From UBA3478 sp038134285 (lineage in GTDB: Bacteria > Bacteroidota > Bacteroidia > Flavobacteriales > Flavobacteriaceae): DNA of 64,000 nt. The stretch is from NCBI GenBank assembly GCA_038134285.1, contig JAYPUW010000004.1, positions 124,001-188,000 of the forward strand, in the 5' to 3' direction. The position numbers and the translations under genes are program-made. Below, one piece after another: positions 25,434 through 33,925 of the stretch; the first letter of the stretch is position 1; every line of letters starts with the position of its first letter. Below the pieces are notes generated by a model. It saw only the letters and a list, made by a program, of their open reading frames with translations. It did no database searches and had not been told where the DNA came from.

Positions 25434-26384
25434 TTAAAACAGTTCAATACCTTGATTTAAGCGATGTCCGTTGAGAAAATCCTTGACAAAAACAGCTTTT
25501 TTGGCCGGAAACTGCCATTTAAGAATCTCAATTGAGCCTTGGTTTAAACCCAAAAAGACTTTTCCCCCTTCTTCAATTAATGCGTGCTTCTTTATGTTTT
25601 GTTTCGATGACTCTTGCGCTTCATAGATCTTAATGGATACCTCTGTTTCGCTATCTTTCAATAGGGCGTTTGCGCCGGGATAAGGATCTAAACTTCTTAT
25701 CAAAGCGCATAAACCAGAAGGTGATAGGTTGAGGTCAATTCTAGTATTTTCTTTGGTGAGCTTAGGAGCCTCTTTTAGGGGTTTAGAGGTGTCTTGGATA
25801 AGCGGTGTAAGTTTGCTTTGGGCTAATCCTTCTATTGTTTCTGCTATGAGTTTTGGTCCCAACTCCATGAGGCGGTAATGGAGTGCTTCAGCATTATCCA
25901 TAGGGGTGATAATGCATTTAGTTTGTAACAAGATTGCACCGGTATCTATGCGTTCGTCTATTAAAAAGGTACTTAGTCCTGTTTCTGTCTCCTGATTCCT
26001 CAAGGCCCATTGAATGGGTGCTGCCCCTCTGTAATTCGGTAAAAGAGAGGCGTGTAGGTTAAAAGTACCCAGGCTAGCCGCTTCCCAAATAACCTTCGGT
26101 AACATTCTGAAAGCAACTACTACGGCACAATCAATTTCAAATTCACGATACCTATTAACAAATGCTTCGGCCTTTAGATTTTCTGGCTGTTCTAAAATTA
26201 GTTTGTGCTCTAAGGCTATTTTTTTGACGGTGGAAGCTTGTACAGCCTTGCCGCGTCCTGCAGGTCGGTCTGGAGCTGTGATTACCACGGAAATAGTATA
26301 TCCTTCAGTGATAAGAAAATTCAACTGATGAGCCGCAAACTCTGGGGTACCGAAAAATGCGATTTTTAGCGTTTTGGGATTCAT
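25434..26384 (-). CDS. fmt: Methionyl-tRNA formyltransferase
   Basis: Formylates initiator Met-tRNA. The 316 residues have the N-terminal formyltransferase domain with FFGTPEFAAHQL and the catalytic NLHASLLPNYRGAAP segment (Asn and His), then the Asp in ERIDTGAI. The C-terminal OB-like tRNA-binding domain begins near 205. Its ATG overlaps the recQ stop as ATGA, so the two are translationally coupled. Confidence 0.95.
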   Translation of the reverse strand: MNPKTLKIAFFGTPEFAAHQLNFLITEGYTISVVITAPDRPAGRGKAVQASTVKKIALEHKLILEQPENLKAEAFVNRYREFEIDCAVVVAFRMLPKVIWEAASLGTFNLHASLLPNYRGAAPIQWALRNQETETGLSTFLIDERIDTGAILLQTKCIITPMDNAEALHYRLMELGPKLIAETIEGLAQSKLTPLIQDTSKPLKEAPKLTKENTRIDLNLSPSGLCALIRSLDPYPGANALLKDSETEVSIKIYEAQESSKQNIKKHALIEEGGKVFLGLNQGSIEILKWQFPAKKAVFVKDFLNGHRLNQGIELF

Positions 26385-28213
26385 CTAGAATAGAATTTAG
26401 CCTCATTATTTACACCGATTAATCCTTCGGATTCTAATTCGCTTAGGTGTAATCTAATGTGCTGAGGGCTGCATTCAAATGTACTAATGAAGTCTGAAAA
26501 GCTTCTTGGTGTAGAACAAAATCTTAAAAGATCTTCATGGTTTAGAGATGGTCTTGTACAGACATCACAAATCCTACATGCAGCTGTTTCTTGACCAAAA
26601 TGCTTACCAATTAACTGAATGGCGCATTGGTTTTGGTTTTCGAGAAATTCTTGCATTTTGTTCGCGTGTTCTTGTTGCAATTCGATGTAGGGTTGGTGGA
26701 GTGTTCTCAGCAATTTCTTTACGAATTGATCTTCACGAGGAACGGACCAATGAATCGTATAAATATCGGTGGTTGAATTTAATTTTATCTTCGTTCGTTT
26801 TGCGGCAGACTCGGCGGCTTTTAACATTTTTGAAGAGCTAAATTGGTACCTAAATGTTGAACTTTTACTTTCGTGAAATTTTTGTGAAAGCGTTCTGAAA
26901 AGAGAATCATCGTCTGCTTGATCTAATGATCCAAAGCGAGAGGGTTCAAAAGTTATAAGCCACTCTTTCCTGTTGGTCTCTCCGAATTGCAGAATGCCAT
27001 ATTTTTCAAGAGATCGAATGCCTAAATACCAATCCCTTTGTTTTATTCCAACCTTATATGCACTTTCTGACAATCCCAAGGTGTAGGTTTGATCCGGAAG
27101 CTCTCCTGATGCTATTTGAAATAGCCCCACCAACTTCTTGTAGATTTCATAGAGTTGATCAACGCTAGGATGCGATGCACTTACTGTTTCTGTAAATTTT
27201 AAAATATGCTCTTCTTCACAGATTAATAATGCCGTAGCGCTCTTCTGATCGCGACCAGCACGTCCGATCTCTTGATAGTATTGTTCTAGGCTTTCAGGAA
27301 TATCGTAATGGACCACTAATCTTACATCTTGCCTATCGATTCCCATTCCGAAGGCGCTAGTGCATACCATGATAGGGTGCGCGGTTGTCATAAAATATTT
27401 CAGGCGCTTTGATTTTTCTTCAGGACTTAGACCTGCATGATAATAAGAGCAATCATAACCCTCTGTTTTTAACTGTTTACTTAGTTTTTCGGCTTTAGAG
27501 CGACTTCTGACATAGATCAAAATGCACTTTTGGAAATTTCGCTTTAAGGCGGCATTTAATAAAAGGTCCTTATTGACATGATAATACCGTTGAATAGAGA
27601 GTGCTGAACGGGTAACGGGACCTATAAATTCTTTTACATCATCGAGGAGTAAGTTCGTGCGAATGTCCTCAATTACTTTGGGTGTTGCTGTCGCTGTTAG
27701 CGCGAGTATAGGCAGTTTATCCATCTGAGCCCTAAACGTTCCTATTAACCGATAAGAAGGTCTAAAATCATGTCCCCATTGTGATATACAGTGTGCTTCA
27801 TCTAGGGCCATGAATGAGAGCTCAATATGTGCTAAGCGTTCACGAACGAGTGGGTTTTGAAGACGTTCTGGGGCGATAAAGACAATTTTATAGTTCCCAT
27901 AGCTGATATTGTCTAGGCGTTGGATAAGACTGTCTTCACTCATAGGTCCGAACAACCCCATGGTCTTAATACCCTTAGTCTTTAACTCTAACAGCTGATC
28001 TTCCATAAGCGCGATTAGAGGTGAAACCACCAAACAAACCCCTGGAAGCAGTAAGGCAGGAAGCTGATAACAAAGAGACTTTCCGGCACCCGTTGACAAC
28101 ACAGCCAAGGTATCTTTTTTTTCTAATACGGATTGAATGATCTCAGACTGTAGCGGTCTTAATTGATCAAAACCCCAATACTTTTTTAAGGTGTCTTGAA
28201 TTTTTTGAATCAA
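26381..28213 (-). CDS. recQ: RecQ-type ATP-dependent DNA helicase
   Basis: Superfamily 2 3'-5' helicase. FDQLRPLQ is motif 0, LSTGAGKS is motif I, LDEAHCISQWGHDFRPSY holds motif II and the aromatic-rich loop, and QEIGRAGRD is motif VI. A later CRICDVC marks the RecQ zinc-binding region. The long frame runs back to 28294, but that would overlap the ATPase gene by 85 bases and gives a Cys-rich, unlikely N-terminus. A TTG at 28213 overlaps the ATPase stop (TTGA) and yields 610 residues starting MIQKIQDTLKKYWGF, so it is preferred. Short C-terminus: no clear HRDC domain. Confidence 0.9.
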   Translation of the reverse strand: MIQKIQDTLKKYWGFDQLRPLQSEIIQSVLEKKDTLAVLSTGAGKSLCYQLPALLLPGVCLVVSPLIALMEDQLLELKTKGIKTMGLFGPMSEDSLIQRLDNISYGNYKIVFIAPERLQNPLVRERLAHIELSFMALDEAHCISQWGHDFRPSYRLIGTFRAQMDKLPILALTATATPKVIEDIRTNLLLDDVKEFIGPVTRSALSIQRYYHVNKDLLLNAALKRNFQKCILIYVRSRSKAEKLSKQLKTEGYDCSYYHAGLSPEEKSKRLKYFMTTAHPIMVCTSAFGMGIDRQDVRLVVHYDIPESLEQYYQEIGRAGRDQKSATALLICEEEHILKFTETVSASHPSVDQLYEIYKKLVGLFQIASGELPDQTYTLGLSESAYKVGIKQRDWYLGIRSLEKYGILQFGETNRKEWLITFEPSRFGSLDQADDDSLFRTLSQKFHESKSSTFRYQFSSSKMLKAAESAAKRTKIKLNSTTDIYTIHWSVPREDQFVKKLLRTLHQPYIELQQEHANKMQEFLENQNQCAIQLIGKHFGQETAACRICDVCTRPSLNHEDLLRFCSTPRSFSDFISTFECSPQHIRLHLSELESEGLIGVNNEAKFYSR

Positions 28214-28761
28214 CTGATCAGGTGTTTTTCTATAAACGCAACCCGCTCCTCGACTGTTCCTACAGGTACAGTGATAGGCGTGTAGCCAAGGCAATTATAA
28301 TATTCTTTTAAGGTCGTATTCAAGTTTAAAACGTCTTTAAACGTTTCCAAGCGTTCTGAATCCTTTTGATAAATCTCTTCCCAAGGATCAAAATAAAACA
28401 AGAGGTCATACCTGAATTGTTTGCAGTATGATTTAAAATATATAGGAGGAGTTTGATTAAAAAAGTCCATGTAAGCGACTACATCTACGAAAGAACGATC
28501 GTAAAAGGAGTGTGAAGTTGGGGTAGAATGAAAAAAATCCTGAAGTCTTGCAAAAAAGAGTCGCTCATTGAAATCCACATAATCGTCAAGTGCTTCAAGA
28601 GGATTGCGATAATTCTCTTTTTGTTTTGAATGGAGCAGTTCTTGAGTTAATGCTCTAATCACCTCATGATAGACACTATGACCGCGTGCTTCAAGTGCAG
28701 AAACGACTGTTGATTTTCCGCTTCCGGGTGCACCGCTAATCAGAATTCTTTTATGGCTCAT
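28210..28761 (-). CDS. AAA-type/NadR-like ATPase
   Basis: P-loop protein of 183 residues: GAPGSGKST (Walker A) near 10-18, then YHEVIRAL, a middle FYDRSFVDVVAYMDF segment and FYFDPWEEIY, as in the AAA_28/NadR-like kinases. These relatives are thought to phosphorylate small molecules or act as dephospho-kinases, but no substrate is evident. It is first in a run with recQ and fmt, coupled by a TTGA overlap. Its promoter box lies back to back with that of the divergent DUF493 gene. Confidence 0.82.
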   Translation of the reverse strand: MSHKRILISGAPGSGKSTVVSALEARGHSVYHEVIRALTQELLHSKQKENYRNPLEALDDYVDFNERLFFARLQDFFHSTPTSHSFYDRSFVDVVAYMDFFNQTPPIYFKSYCKQFRYDLLFYFDPWEEIYQKDSERLETFKDVLNLNTTLKEYYNCLGYTPITVPVGTVEERVAFIEKHLIS

Positions 28762-28772
28762 GTCAAAGAATG

Positions 28773-28780
28773 TATCTTTG
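28773..28780 (+). promoter_or_regulatory. -7 box for the DUF493 gene
   Basis: TATCTTTG, 15 bases before the ATG at 28796. It lies one base from an oppositely directed box, and it falls inside the longest possible reading frame of DUF493, which argues for the later start. Confidence 0.5.
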
Positions 28781-28781
28781 A

Positions 28782-28789
28782 CAAAAATA
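28782..28789 (-). promoter_or_regulatory. -7 box for the AAA ATPase-recQ-fmt run
   Basis: TATTTTTG on the minus strand, 20 bases before the ATPase ATG. Together with the plus-strand box it forms a face of two adjacent divergent boxes within 17 bases. Confidence 0.45.
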
Positions 28790-28795
28790 CACCGA

Positions 28796-29083
28796 ATGAG
28801 CGCTTCAAAGGAAGACGAATTTTATTCCAATCTTAAACAAAAGCTTAACGATCAAATTGCATGGCCTTCTATATATCTATTTAAATTTATTGTAAAAGCT
28901 AATGAAGAAAAGGTTGAGGCCTTGACAAAGGTTTTTGAAAAAGAAAAAAACGACATCAAATTAAAACCATCAAGTGCTGGAAAATATGTTAGTTTCAGCT
29001 TGAAGACAATGATGCTTAATGCCGATACGGTTATCGCGAAATACAAAGAGGTAGGAAAAATTGAGGGAGTTATAGCCCTTTAA
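28796..29083 (+). CDS. DUF493-family protein (YbeD-like)
   Basis: Small ferredoxin-like-fold protein of 95 residues from the ATG at 28796; an earlier in-frame ATG at 28760 lies within the divergent gene and upstream of the promoter box. FYSNLKQKLNDQIAWPSIYLFKFIV is the family N-terminus (read in part), and KYVSFSLKTMMLNAD the second half. In E. coli YbeD is of unknown function and has been linked to lipoate or allosteric roles only by fold. DUF4290 and murA follow in the same direction. Confidence 0.82.
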   Translation: MSASKEDEFYSNLKQKLNDQIAWPSIYLFKFIVKANEEKVEALTKVFEKEKNDIKLKPSSAGKYVSFSLKTMMLNADTVIAKYKEVGKIEGVIAL

Positions 29084-29110
29084 CTCATCTCAATACCTTA
29101 ATTTACCACC

Positions 29111-29764
29111 ATGAATTTAGAAGCTTTAGAACACCTGCAATACAATACATCACGCTCTCAACTGATTATTCCAGAGAACGGTAGACATTTTCAGAAGATG
29201 ATAGACCAGGCCCTTGATGTTGTTTCCCGTGATGAACGAAATAAAATGGCTCATGCGATTGTAAGCGTAATGGGTAATATGCATCCACATTTAAGAGATG
29301 TGCCTGATTTTCAGCATAAATTATGGGATCAGTTATTCATCATGTCTGATTTTAAGCTTGATTTAGATACACCGTTCTCTAAACCCTCAAAGGAAGAACT
29401 TAGTCAAAAACCCGAGGTGCTTCCTTATCCTCAAAACTTTCCGAAATATCGTTTTTACGGCAATAATATCAAACGAATGATTGATATAGCCGTTGATTGG
29501 GAAGAATCAGATAAGCGTGAAGCTTTGGCCATAGCTATCGCTAATCACATGAAAAAATGTTATTTAAACTGGAATAAAGACACGGTTGAGGACTCAGTAA
29601 TCTTTGAACACCTTTTTGAGCTAAGTGAAGGGAAGCTCAACTTATTAAATCAAAAAGAGGCACTGACTGACAGTGAAGACATTTTAAGATTCGCAAACCA
29701 AAAGCATCAGAAATCTAATTATTCGAAAAAGAACAATCGTTCTAATCGAAATAAAAAGAAGTAA
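29111..29764 (+). CDS. DUF4290 domain protein
   Basis: 217 residues, of unknown function, restricted in my experience to Bacteroidota. The N-terminal LQYNTSRSQLIIPENGRHFQ segment begins the domain. Two related helical halves follow (FQKMIDQALDVVSRDERN and IKRMIDIAVDWEESDKRE), suggesting an internal duplication. The last 30 residues are a basic, Asn/Lys-rich tail ending NNRSNRNKKK, likely disordered and nucleic-acid binding. It ends five bases before murA, so its product is made along with the first cell wall enzyme. Confidence 0.82.
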   Translation: MNLEALEHLQYNTSRSQLIIPENGRHFQKMIDQALDVVSRDERNKMAHAIVSVMGNMHPHLRDVPDFQHKLWDQLFIMSDFKLDLDTPFSKPSKEELSQKPEVLPYPQNFPKYRFYGNNIKRMIDIAVDWEESDKREALAIAIANHMKKCYLNWNKDTVEDSVIFEHLFELSEGKLNLLNQKEALTDSEDILRFANQKHQKSNYSKKNNRSNRNKKK

Positions 29765-29769
29765 GCCAC

Positions 29770-31080
29770 ATGGGTAGTTTCGTTATCGAAGGAGGCCACC
29801 GATTAAAAGGTGAAGTGATTCCTCAGGGAGCCAAAAACGAAGCGCTTCAGATTATTTGTGCGGTACTGTTGACCAATGAACGAGTAGTAATTGAGAATAT
29901 CCCCCAGATCATTGATGTCATGCGACTTGTAGACATCCTGAAACAACTCGGAGTAAAGGTAGAGCAGATCGATGAACACACCTTCGCCTTTGATGCCTCA
30001 GGCGTTTCTCCGGGTTATTTGTTTTCTGAAGGTTTTAAGAAAGAAGCGGCAGGATTACGCGGCTCGATCATGCTAGTAGGCCCAATGCTCGCGCGTTTTG
30101 GAAAGGGATACATTCCAAAGCCCGGAGGAGATAAAATCGGCAGAAGACGATTAGATACCCATTTTGAGGGGTTTATGAAATTGGGGGCGCAATTCAGGTA
30201 TAATGATGAAGAAGATTTCTACGGGGTAGAAGCTACTCGCCTTAAAGGGACGTACATGTTGCTCGATGAGGCTTCAGTAACAGGTACCGCTAATATTATA
30301 ATGTCTGCAGTAATGGCAGAGGGTACTACTGTTATTTACAACGCCGCTTGCGAGCCCTACATTCAGCAATTGTGCAAGATGCTTATCGCTATGGGAGCTC
30401 AAATTGAGGGTGTGGGATCCAATTTGATCACTGTTCACGGTGTTGATAATTTACACGGAACTACTCATAGACTTTTGTCTGATATGGTTGAGGTTGGTTC
30501 TTGGATTGGACTTGCAGCTGTAACGCAGTCAGAAATAAAAATTAAAAATGTGGGCTGGGATCATATAGGGCAGCTTCCGCGTGTCTTTGAACGCCTAGGT
30601 GTTAAGCTTTTAAAGGAAGGGGACAATCTAATTGTTCCGGCTCATATAAACGGTTATGAGGTACAATCCTTTATTGACGGATCCTTAATGACTATTTCAG
30701 ACGCCCCTTGGCCGGGCTTAACTCCTGATATTTTAAGTGTATTACTCGTAGTAGCTACACAGGCAAAGGGATCTGTGCTTATTCATCAAAAGATGTTCGA
30801 AAGTAGATTGTTCTTTGTAGATAAGCTCATCGATATGGGGGCTCAGATTATTCTTTGTGATCCGCATCGCGCGACCGTAATAGGCCAGAATTTTAGCACT
30901 CCACTTAGAGCCACCCAATTGAGTTCACCCGATATTAGAGCGGGTATGGCACTGCTTATTGCGGCGCTTTCGGCAAAAGGCACCTCGGTCATTCATAATA
31001 TTGAGCAAATAGATAGAGGCTATCAATTTATTGAAAAGCGGCTTAAGCAATTAGGTGCTGTGATTGAAAGAAGAGCTTAA
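29770..31080 (+). CDS. murA: UDP-N-acetylglucosamine 1-carboxyvinyltransferase, Asp-type active site
   Basis: First committed step of peptidoglycan synthesis: adds enolpyruvate to UDP-GlcNAc. The 436 residues keep the EPSP-synthase-like double domain: Lys22 in QGAKNEAL, the active loop PGGDKIGRR, and DTHFEGF. The residue equal to E. coli Cys115 is Asp121 (codon 30130-30132). Cys is the fosfomycin target, and Asp enzymes of other bacteria are catalytically active and insensitive to it. It is the last gene of the DUF493 run and converges with the BLUF gene, one base apart. Confidence 0.95.
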   Translation: MGSFVIEGGHRLKGEVIPQGAKNEALQIICAVLLTNERVVIENIPQIIDVMRLVDILKQLGVKVEQIDEHTFAFDASGVSPGYLFSEGFKKEAAGLRGSIMLVGPMLARFGKGYIPKPGGDKIGRRRLDTHFEGFMKLGAQFRYNDEEDFYGVEATRLKGTYMLLDEASVTGTANIIMSAVMAEGTTVIYNAACEPYIQQLCKMLIAMGAQIEGVGSNLITVHGVDNLHGTTHRLLSDMVEVGSWIGLAAVTQSEIKIKNVGWDHIGQLPRVFERLGVKLLKEGDNLIVPAHINGYEVQSFIDGSLMTISDAPWPGLTPDILSVLLVVATQAKGSVLIHQKMFESRLFFVDKLIDMGAQIILCDPHRATVIGQNFSTPLRATQLSSPDIRAGMALLIAALSAKGTSVIHNIEQIDRGYQFIEKRLKQLGAVIERRA

Positions 31081-31081
31081 G

Positions 31082-31513
31082 TTAAAGGGCCGAATCAAGT
31101 AATATTTCTCGAACTACTCCGAAATAATCGTTAGTCAGCTTGCTAGATTTTTCGAATGCTTTTGAGGCCTCGAAAAAACTATCGATCTGCCCTAGTTTGT
31201 GCTGTGCAGAGAGGCGAAGGTTGCCGTAATCGTAAAACGCCATACTCCAACGATCAAAAATGCGATATTCACGTTCTTCTGTTCTTAAAACGGTGATATT
31301 CTGGTGTCTCAGGTCTGACTCGATCGCATTAAACAAGCCAATGACCTTAGGTTTTTCTCCTTCTAGTAACTGCAAAAATTTTCTATTGTGATACAATAGA
31401 CAGCCAGTGATGTGATGCTCGGCATTATAGTCTCTTGCGTCGCTGAGCATTTTATAAATGTCAGAATCAATAAAACTTTCCTTGGCTACCGAGCGATAGA
31501 TTAAGGAAAACAT
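31082..31513 (-). CDS. BLUF-domain blue-light sensor protein
   Basis: Flavin-based photoreceptor of 143 residues: a BLUF domain (1-95) and a short helical tail. All key positions of AppA occur with a constant offset of 15: Tyr6 (AppA Tyr21), Asn30 (45), Gln48 (63), Trp89 (104) and Met91 (106). The core segments ITGCLLY and FLQLLEGE are intact, so light sensing by FAD is likely. There is no attached output domain, so it must signal by protein contact. The nearest box upstream is a weak TAACTTTA. It sits beside the pirin and photolyase genes on the same strand. Confidence 0.92.
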   Translation of the reverse strand: MFSLIYRSVAKESFIDSDIYKMLSDARDYNAEHHITGCLLYHNRKFLQLLEGEKPKVIGLFNAIESDLRHQNITVLRTEEREYRIFDRWSMAFYDYGNLRLSAQHKLGQIDSFFEASKAFEKSSKLTNDYFGVVREILLDSAL

Positions 31514-31556
31514 ATGGTTTTGGTTGCTTTCCTAAAGTTAGCTAATTAATTGTTTT

Positions 31557-32555
31557 TCAAATAATTTGATTTGGTAATTTGATATATCCTTCTGGGTATT
31601 GTGCAAAACGTCCGCGGCCCGCCTCATGAACGTGCTCAGCGGTAGGCCAAGGCCATCCACCAAATTCAGTTCGCCTATAGTTTTGGATCACCTGTTTTAT
31701 TTCTTGAGAGGTGTTCATCACAAAAGGTCCATATTTAACCACAGGTTCACCAATCGGTTTTCCTTGCATAAGTATGAAATAAACGGAATTTTCAGAACTG
31801 TTTTTGATTGTTAGTTCTTCTTGCTCCTCAATAAACACTCCGGTTCCTTCTTCGAACACTTGACCGTTAATTTCAGAGCTTCCTTTGTATTGATACAAGG
31901 CACGATTTAACGGTCCATCGGTGCCAGGCAATTGAAGGGTAGCCCCCGGATCGAGGATGTACTGTACCAACTGCATATGATTGCGGTGATCTGCTGCCCA
32001 TGAATTGGGAGGACACATGGATTGCTCGTGTTCATCAATTTTCCCATAGATAAGGCGAGTAAAGACCCCGTTGGTCTTCCATTGAGGAATTTCATCTGCC
32101 CATATCATTTCGAAATGCGCATCTACCTGTTTAGAACGTGCAGGCAAATTCAGCCATATTTGAAAGAGTTCCAAACGGTTTTCGTTATTGGATTGGAGCA
32201 TTGGAAACATTTCACTGTGTTGCACTCCAGACCCTGCGGTCATCCATTGAACATCGCCTTCCCCGAATCGAGCCGCAGCCCCTAAGGAATCGCTGTGATC
32301 TATAAATCCTTCTGTGACCAAGGTAATGGTTTCGAATCCACAATGAGGATGGTAGGGGAATCCAGGGATCTGCTTTCCGTGGTACATACGAAAGCCATCT
32401 TTTTTTTCAAAATCACTTCCAAGGGCCCTTCCTCCAAGTTGATCTCTGTCGATACCTAGTTGTTCATTTCCAGAAGGATAGACATCTTGGTGATGAGCAC
32501 AAAATAGAAAGGGGTCAAAGGTTTGCCAAGGAAAACCGATTTGAAATGTTCTCAT
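31557..32555 (-). CDS. Pirin-family protein
   Basis: Bicupin of 332 residues from the ATG at 32555 (an in-frame GTG lies two codons earlier). The iron-binding His set appears in FPYHPHCGFETITLV and in GSGVQHSEM, as in pirins with quercetinase-like folds. The N-terminus includes FDPFLFCAHH. Pirins range from dioxygenases to transcription cofactors, so the role is open. It has its own box (TACCTTTG) and an inverted repeat just upstream, and follows the photolyase gene in the same direction. Confidence 0.88.
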   Translation of the reverse strand: MRTFQIGFPWQTFDPFLFCAHHQDVYPSGNEQLGIDRDQLGGRALGSDFEKKDGFRMYHGKQIPGFPYHPHCGFETITLVTEGFIDHSDSLGAAARFGEGDVQWMTAGSGVQHSEMFPMLQSNNENRLELFQIWLNLPARSKQVDAHFEMIWADEIPQWKTNGVFTRLIYGKIDEHEQSMCPPNSWAADHRNHMQLVQYILDPGATLQLPGTDGPLNRALYQYKGSSEINGQVFEEGTGVFIEEQEELTIKNSSENSVYFILMQGKPIGEPVVKYGPFVMNTSQEIKQVIQNYRRTEFGGWPWPTAEHVHEAGRGRFAQYPEGYIKLPNQII

Positions 32556-32569
32556 AGTCACTTTTTATT

Positions 32570-32577
32570 CAAAGGTA
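32570..32577 (-). promoter_or_regulatory. -7 box for the pirin gene
   Basis: TACCTTTG on the minus strand, 14 bases before the pirin ATG at 32555. It lies next to a candidate operator repeat and just after the photolyase stop codon. Confidence 0.5.
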
Positions 32578-32581
32578 AAAC

Positions 32582-32599
32582 CAACCTATTGACAGGTTG
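32582..32599. promoter_or_regulatory. Inverted repeat upstream of the pirin box, candidate operator
   Basis: CAACCT and AGGTTG arms separated by six bases, perfectly symmetric. It covers roughly -17 to -35 relative to the predicted pirin start point. No regulator gene is adjacent, so operator function is only an inference from position. Confidence 0.35.
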
Positions 32600-32610
32600 C
32601 TTAAACTGAG

Positions 32611-33921
32611 TTAAGAATTAGGCTTTAATGCTGCATTGTAGGTCGCTAAGCACCGTTCCCTGGCCATCTTGTGATCTACCATGGGGCTCGGATAGGTGAG
32701 CTCCTGATGTTCAGGTACCCATTTTTTGATGTATTTCAGTTGTTTGTCAAACTTTTGAATTTGGATAGTGGGATTAAATATTCTGAAATAAGGTGCTGCA
32801 TCTACTCCAGATCCTGCTGCCCACTGCCAATTTCCGACATTACTTGCCAATTCAAAATCGAATAATTTCTTCGCAAAATAAGCCTCACCCCAACGCCAAT
32901 CGATGAGTAAGTGTTTACATAGAAAACTCGCAGTGAGCATACGAACCCGATTGTGCATATATCCGGTTAAATTGAGCTCTCTCATCCCTGCATCTACCAA
33001 AGGGTACCCCGTGTTTCCGGAACACCATTTTTCAAAATCGTCACGGCTGTTGCTCCACTTTATTTGGTCGTAGGGAGCCTTAAAACTTTGACTTACCGTT
33101 TTCGGAAAATGCCATAGAATTTGTTGAAAGAATTCACGCCAAATGAGCTCGCTTAAAAAGGTATGGTTCTTGGCTTTATAAGCGGATTGCACTACGGATC
33201 GAGTAGAGACCGTTCCGAATCGCAAATGCGTTCCGAGTTTAGAAGTTCCATCGGCGTCCATAAAGTTTCGAGTAGCTTCATAGGCTTCAATGCGCTGCGA
33301 TGAGAGATTGTACTGTGGTGCCTTAAGTAAGGCGACCTTTTTATTGAAATCCTCTAGGTGTGAAACTCGATAAGGAGTAAATGTTAATGGATTTAGGCGA
33401 TTTAATAAAGTCGAAGTATCGTAAGTCTCGCAATGCTGCTCTGGATCAAACTGAATCAACCATCTATGTTTGTAGGGGGTAAAAACGACGTAGGGGCTAT
33501 GATCGTCTTTTACAATTTCATCACGCTCGAAGATTACATGATCCTTGGGCCGGTGAAAGGCAATCCCTTTTGCCGTACAGAGGTCATAAATCTTCTTGTC
33601 TCTAAGACGGGCATAGGGCTCATAATCGGCATTGGTGTATAAGGCGTCTATTTTAATTTCTTCAAAAAGTGCTTTAAAAATGGTCTCCGGATCACCCTTG
33701 TAATATCTAATGAGTTGTTGCCCTCCAAGTGATTGATTAAGGTATTCTAAAGTCTCGTAAATGAAGGTGAGACGATGGTCGTCTTCTTCTAACTCATCTA
33801 TGATGGTTTCGTCGAAAATAAAGAGAGGAAACACCTTGTCATTTTCAGAGAGTGCTTTGAATAATCCGTGATTGTCTTCTAATCTTAGATCTCTTCTAAA
33901 CCAAAATACCGCTTTCTTCAT
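32611..33921 (-). CDS. phr: Deoxyribodipyrimidine photolyase (class I-type cryptochrome/photolyase)
   Basis: Repairs UV-made pyrimidine dimers with FADH and blue light. The 436 residues have an N-terminal antenna domain (FWFRRDLRLEDN) and a C-terminal FAD domain. The latter contains SELIWREFFQQILWHFP, the GYPLVDAGMREL and MHNRVRM FAD-binding segments, and the DWRWGEAYFAKKL and NVGNWQWAAG motifs, with tryptophans for the electron path. It belongs to the CPD photolyase group rather than DASH by these motifs. It follows the SDR gene by four bases and probably shares its promoter. Confidence 0.92.
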   Translation of the reverse strand: MKKAVFWFRRDLRLEDNHGLFKALSENDKVFPLFIFDETIIDELEEDDHRLTFIYETLEYLNQSLGGQQLIRYYKGDPETIFKALFEEIKIDALYTNADYEPYARLRDKKIYDLCTAKGIAFHRPKDHVIFERDEIVKDDHSPYVVFTPYKHRWLIQFDPEQHCETYDTSTLLNRLNPLTFTPYRVSHLEDFNKKVALLKAPQYNLSSQRIEAYEATRNFMDADGTSKLGTHLRFGTVSTRSVVQSAYKAKNHTFLSELIWREFFQQILWHFPKTVSQSFKAPYDQIKWSNSRDDFEKWCSGNTGYPLVDAGMRELNLTGYMHNRVRMLTASFLCKHLLIDWRWGEAYFAKKLFDFELASNVGNWQWAAGSGVDAAPYFRIFNPTIQIQKFDKQLKYIKKWVPEHQELTYPSPMVDHKMARERCLATYNAALKPNS

Positions 33922-33925
33922 AAGA

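Noticed and set aside
28214..28294. N-terminal 27-residue extension of RecQ
   Set aside because: Cys-rich, not like RecQ, and overlaps the ATPase gene by 85 bases.
28760..28795. Start of DUF493 at 28760
   Set aside because: It precedes the -7 box and overlaps the divergent gene's start; the ATG at 28796 fits the family.
32588..32593. TTGACA-like string as a sigma-70 -35 element
   Set aside because: Bacteroidota primary sigma does not use this element, and no matching -10 is present.
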